Shown here: piece after piece, positions 62,170 through 63,885 of the stretch | How positions within the stretch are numbered: position 1 is the first letter of the stretch | Layout of the letters: each line of letters starts with the position of its first letter | Source of the DNA: an uncultured Acidimicrobiaceae bacterium | GTDB lineage: Bacteria > Actinomycetota > Acidimicrobiia > Spongiisociales > UBA5794 | DNA: 63,885 nucleotides | Direction of reading: 5' to 3' | NCBI GenBank assembly: GCA_947258375.1 | Contig: CAMYIJ010000012.1 | Span: 1-63,885, forward strand | Position numbers and translations under genes: made by a program | The notes under the pieces: model-generated | Database searches by the model: none | Seen by the model: the letters and a program-made list of their open reading frames with translations, nothing else | What the model was told of the DNA's origin: nothing

Positions 62170-63885
62170 CTATCGATTCAGCTTGCGGTAGGTGCGGCGG
62201 TTCGCCTTGTGGATCCGGCGGAAGGCGTCGAAGAGCCGGTCGTAGGTTGGCCCGTGTTCCCGGTTGGGCTCGTATGTGCCGGCCATGGGTACCAGGCCGG
62301 GAATGTCCTCCCAGGCGATGTGGCCGAGGGCGGCGTGGGCCAGGAGCCCGGCGCCGCGGACGTTAACCAGGAGTGGATCTGCAGCCTGGTGAATACTGCG
62401 GCCGAGGACATCGGCCTGAATCTGGCACCACAAATCGGAGCGGGCCCCGCCGCCCACCATAACGATGGGATCGAGTCGCCTCTTGGTGAACTTCTCGACA
62501 CAGCCGAGAAGCCACCTGGAGTTGTACGCAACACCCTCGAATACAGCCCGGATCATCTCCGCGCGTCCGGTCTCGAGAGATTGGTTGAAGAACCCGCCCC
62601 GCAGTGTTGCGTCCTCTACGGGAGTGCGCTCCCCAAAGAGCCACGGTGTGAAGATCACCCCGCCGCTGCCCGCCGGGACGCTCGCGGCGATTCGGTTCAT
62701 CTCGTCGTACGCGTCGGAGAGGTCTGGAGCGTCGGGAAAGAGAACGCCGGCGAACCATTCGAGGGCCTTGCCTGCCGTCTCCTGTTCGTTGGCCACGAGG
62801 TAGCGGTTCGGCACGGCGGCCGGCAGCGAGGCAATCCCATGGGCAATATCCGTCTTCTTGAACGACACGTGACAGGTGAGCCACGATGACGTACCGATGT
62901 ATAGGTGCCCGGCGAAGTCGGCGATTGCGCCTGCGCCGATTGCCGCAGAGTGCACATCCGGTGTTCCCGCGATCACAGGAATCCCGGGAGTGAGGCCAAG
63001 GTGGGCGGCGGCGTCGTAGGTGAGGCCACCCAGCACGTCGGTGGCCTGGAGCAAGTCGGGGAGCTGCGATCGCTTCAGGCCGGCATAACCGAGTAGGTCG
63101 TCGTCGTAGAAGATCGAGGCTGGATTGCGGTTATTCGTCACCCAGTGCAGGGCTATCGAATCGAAAGATGCCGCCATCCTGTCCGTGAGCCGATAGTTGA
63201 GGTAGTCCTTCGGCTCGAGGAACTTGGCTGCCGCGTCGTACACCTCGGACTTCTCGTTGCGCAGATACAGGATGTGAGCGAGCGGATCCTTGCCCGAGCC
63301 GGCGGGAGCGCCACCGGTCAGCGAAAGCCACTTGCGAAGCTTGCGCGCATCGTAACCCTGCACCCGCACCGGCCCCCCGATGAGATCCTCCACGAACGAG
63401 GGCGTAGCCTTCTCGACCAGAACGGGGAGTTCGGGCCCCAGGTGGGCGCGGAACCCGTAGTCGGAGAACGTCCATCGGAGCACGTCACGGCCCTCAGGAA
63501 CCAGCCGCGTCGCATCCTCGCCCAACGTTGCGAGGGCATCGCGCGGCGACGCATCCCCCACCACGACCGCGGAAGCGCCGTCGGCAAAGAGGCTGTGCGC
63601 AACGAGGCTTCCTGTCTCTGCATCCGCCTGGACATGCAGCGAACAGAGCTCCACGCAAACGACGAGCGCCAGGGCCCTCGGTCTGTAGGCTACAGCCCTT
63701 CGCCCAATGCGAAGCGCGGGGAACGACCCCGTGCAGCTCATCCAGACGAGGAGGTTGCGCTCCACCGTAGCTGGGAGCTCCAGGCGCTGGGCGACCTCCA
63801 CATCGAGGTCGGGTGCCCCGACGCCCGTGCACGTGGCCACGACCAAGGTAGAGACGTCTCGCGGATCGACACCGGCGTCACTCAG
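62170..63885 (-). CDS. In-frame chimera: type III polyketide synthase N-half + FGGY (xylulokinase-like) kinase C-part (5' end outside window)
   Basis: 571 residues in one open frame to the right edge (LSDAGVDPRDVSTLVVATC...). The first about 165 are type III polyketide synthase/chalcone-synthase-like: CTGVGAPDLDVEVAQRL, active-site Cys in WMSCTGSFPALRIG, VVCVELCSLHVQ, LFADGASAVVVGD, SDYGFRAHLGPELPVL. Near 63390 it turns into FGGY kinase: GYDARKLRKWLSLTGGAP, SGKDPLAHILYLR, FLEPKDYLNYRLT, catalytic Asp in GTPDVHSAAIGAGA, ending VGGGARSDLWCQIQADVLGR. The synthase lacks its His and Asn; the kinase lacks the N-terminal DLGTT domain. Neither should work as either enzyme. Confidence 0.75.
   Translation of the reverse strand: MSDAGVDPRDVSTLVVATCTGVGAPDLDVEVAQRLELPATVERNLLVWMSCTGSFPALRIGRRAVAYRPRALALVVCVELCSLHVQADAETGSLVAHSLFADGASAVVVGDASPRDALATLGEDATRLVPEGRDVLRWTFSDYGFRAHLGPELPVLVEKATPSFVEDLIGGPVRVQGYDARKLRKWLSLTGGAPAGSGKDPLAHILYLRNEKSEVYDAAAKFLEPKDYLNYRLTDRMAASFDSIALHWVTNNRNPASIFYDDDLLGYAGLKRSQLPDLLQATDVLGGLTYDAAAHLGLTPGIPVIAGTPDVHSAAIGAGAIADFAGHLYIGTSSWLTCHVSFKKTDIAHGIASLPAAVPNRYLVANEQETAGKALEWFAGVLFPDAPDLSDAYDEMNRIAASVPAGSGGVIFTPWLFGERTPVEDATLRGGFFNQSLETGRAEMIRAVFEGVAYNSRWLLGCVEKFTKRRLDPIVMVGGGARSDLWCQIQADVLGRSIHQAADPLLVNVRGAGLLAHAALGHIAWEDIPGLVPMAGTYEPNREHGPTYDRLFDAFRRIHKANRRTYRKLNR

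Overview
The window is GC-rich and densely coded, with GTG and TTG starts and many 4-bp stop/start overlaps. It carries a DUF3097 protein, an F420-type LLM oxidoreductase, a very large NAD-glutamate dehydrogenase and DUF4389 and 2TM proteins. Together these point to an actinomycete (Actinomycetota). An Acidimicrobiia-like lineage is my best guess, but that is inference. I see no rRNA, tRNA, CRISPR array, prophage or complete insertion sequence.

Layout. 0-2.2 kb: pieces of a sugar ABC importer (3' end of a permease, and a MalK-type ATPase on the other strand). 2.3-10 kb: cupin plus class V PLP enzyme; then a minus-strand run of NAD-glutamate dehydrogenase, methyltransferase and PaaI-like thioesterase. 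10-18.8 kb: a membrane-lipid island. It holds two related membrane proteins, each with a degenerate PAP2-like fold joined to a protein-kinase-like domain, around a YqeG/Gep4-like HAD phosphatase, an HAE3-type RND transporter and a lipoprotein. 18.8-33.3 kb: mixed housekeeping and accessory genes (LLM oxidoreductase, HpcH/HpaI aldolase, HrpA helicase, YgjP-like peptidase, DUF4389 protein, small membrane proteins, a histidine kinase, alpha/beta hydrolase, M20 amidohydrolase, CNNM/CorC-type protein), with hairpin repeats near 29.5 kb.

33.6-50.8 kb is the most coherent and interesting region. It reads as an uptake, sensing and activation island for small carboxylates. A LytS/LytTR pair is followed without a break by a DUF485-like subunit and an ActP/MctC-type symporter. 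Then come a DUF4212 subunit and a second solute:sodium symporter; after a terminator-like hairpin, a CBS/DUF294 nucleotidyltransferase-like protein, a 63-residue membrane protein, a symporter-histidine kinase fusion (CbrA type), a lone receiver, and a membrane PAS/pseudo-kinase protein fused to an intact DnaQ-type 3'-5' exonuclease. The last five genes are joined by 4-bp overlaps (one gap of 4 bp). Acetyl-CoA synthetase lies 1.5 kb further on. The linkage suggests that carboxylate sensing controls a nucleotidyl transfer and a nuclease activity; this is inference.

50.9-63.9 kb: DUF3097 protein, M20 peptidase, a divergent pair of multidomain histidine kinases, GyrI-like protein, Maf pyrophosphatase, a flavin/F420-binding split-barrel protein, a sphingosine-1-phosphate-lyase-like enzyme, and at the window edge an in-frame chimera of a type III polyketide synthase N-terminal half and an FGGY kinase C-terminal part. 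Two miniature elements with 19-20 bp terminal inverted repeats sit between convergent genes (48.0 and 51.7 kb); each ends exactly on the stop codon of the minus-strand neighbour. A third, decayed relative lies at 60.4 kb.
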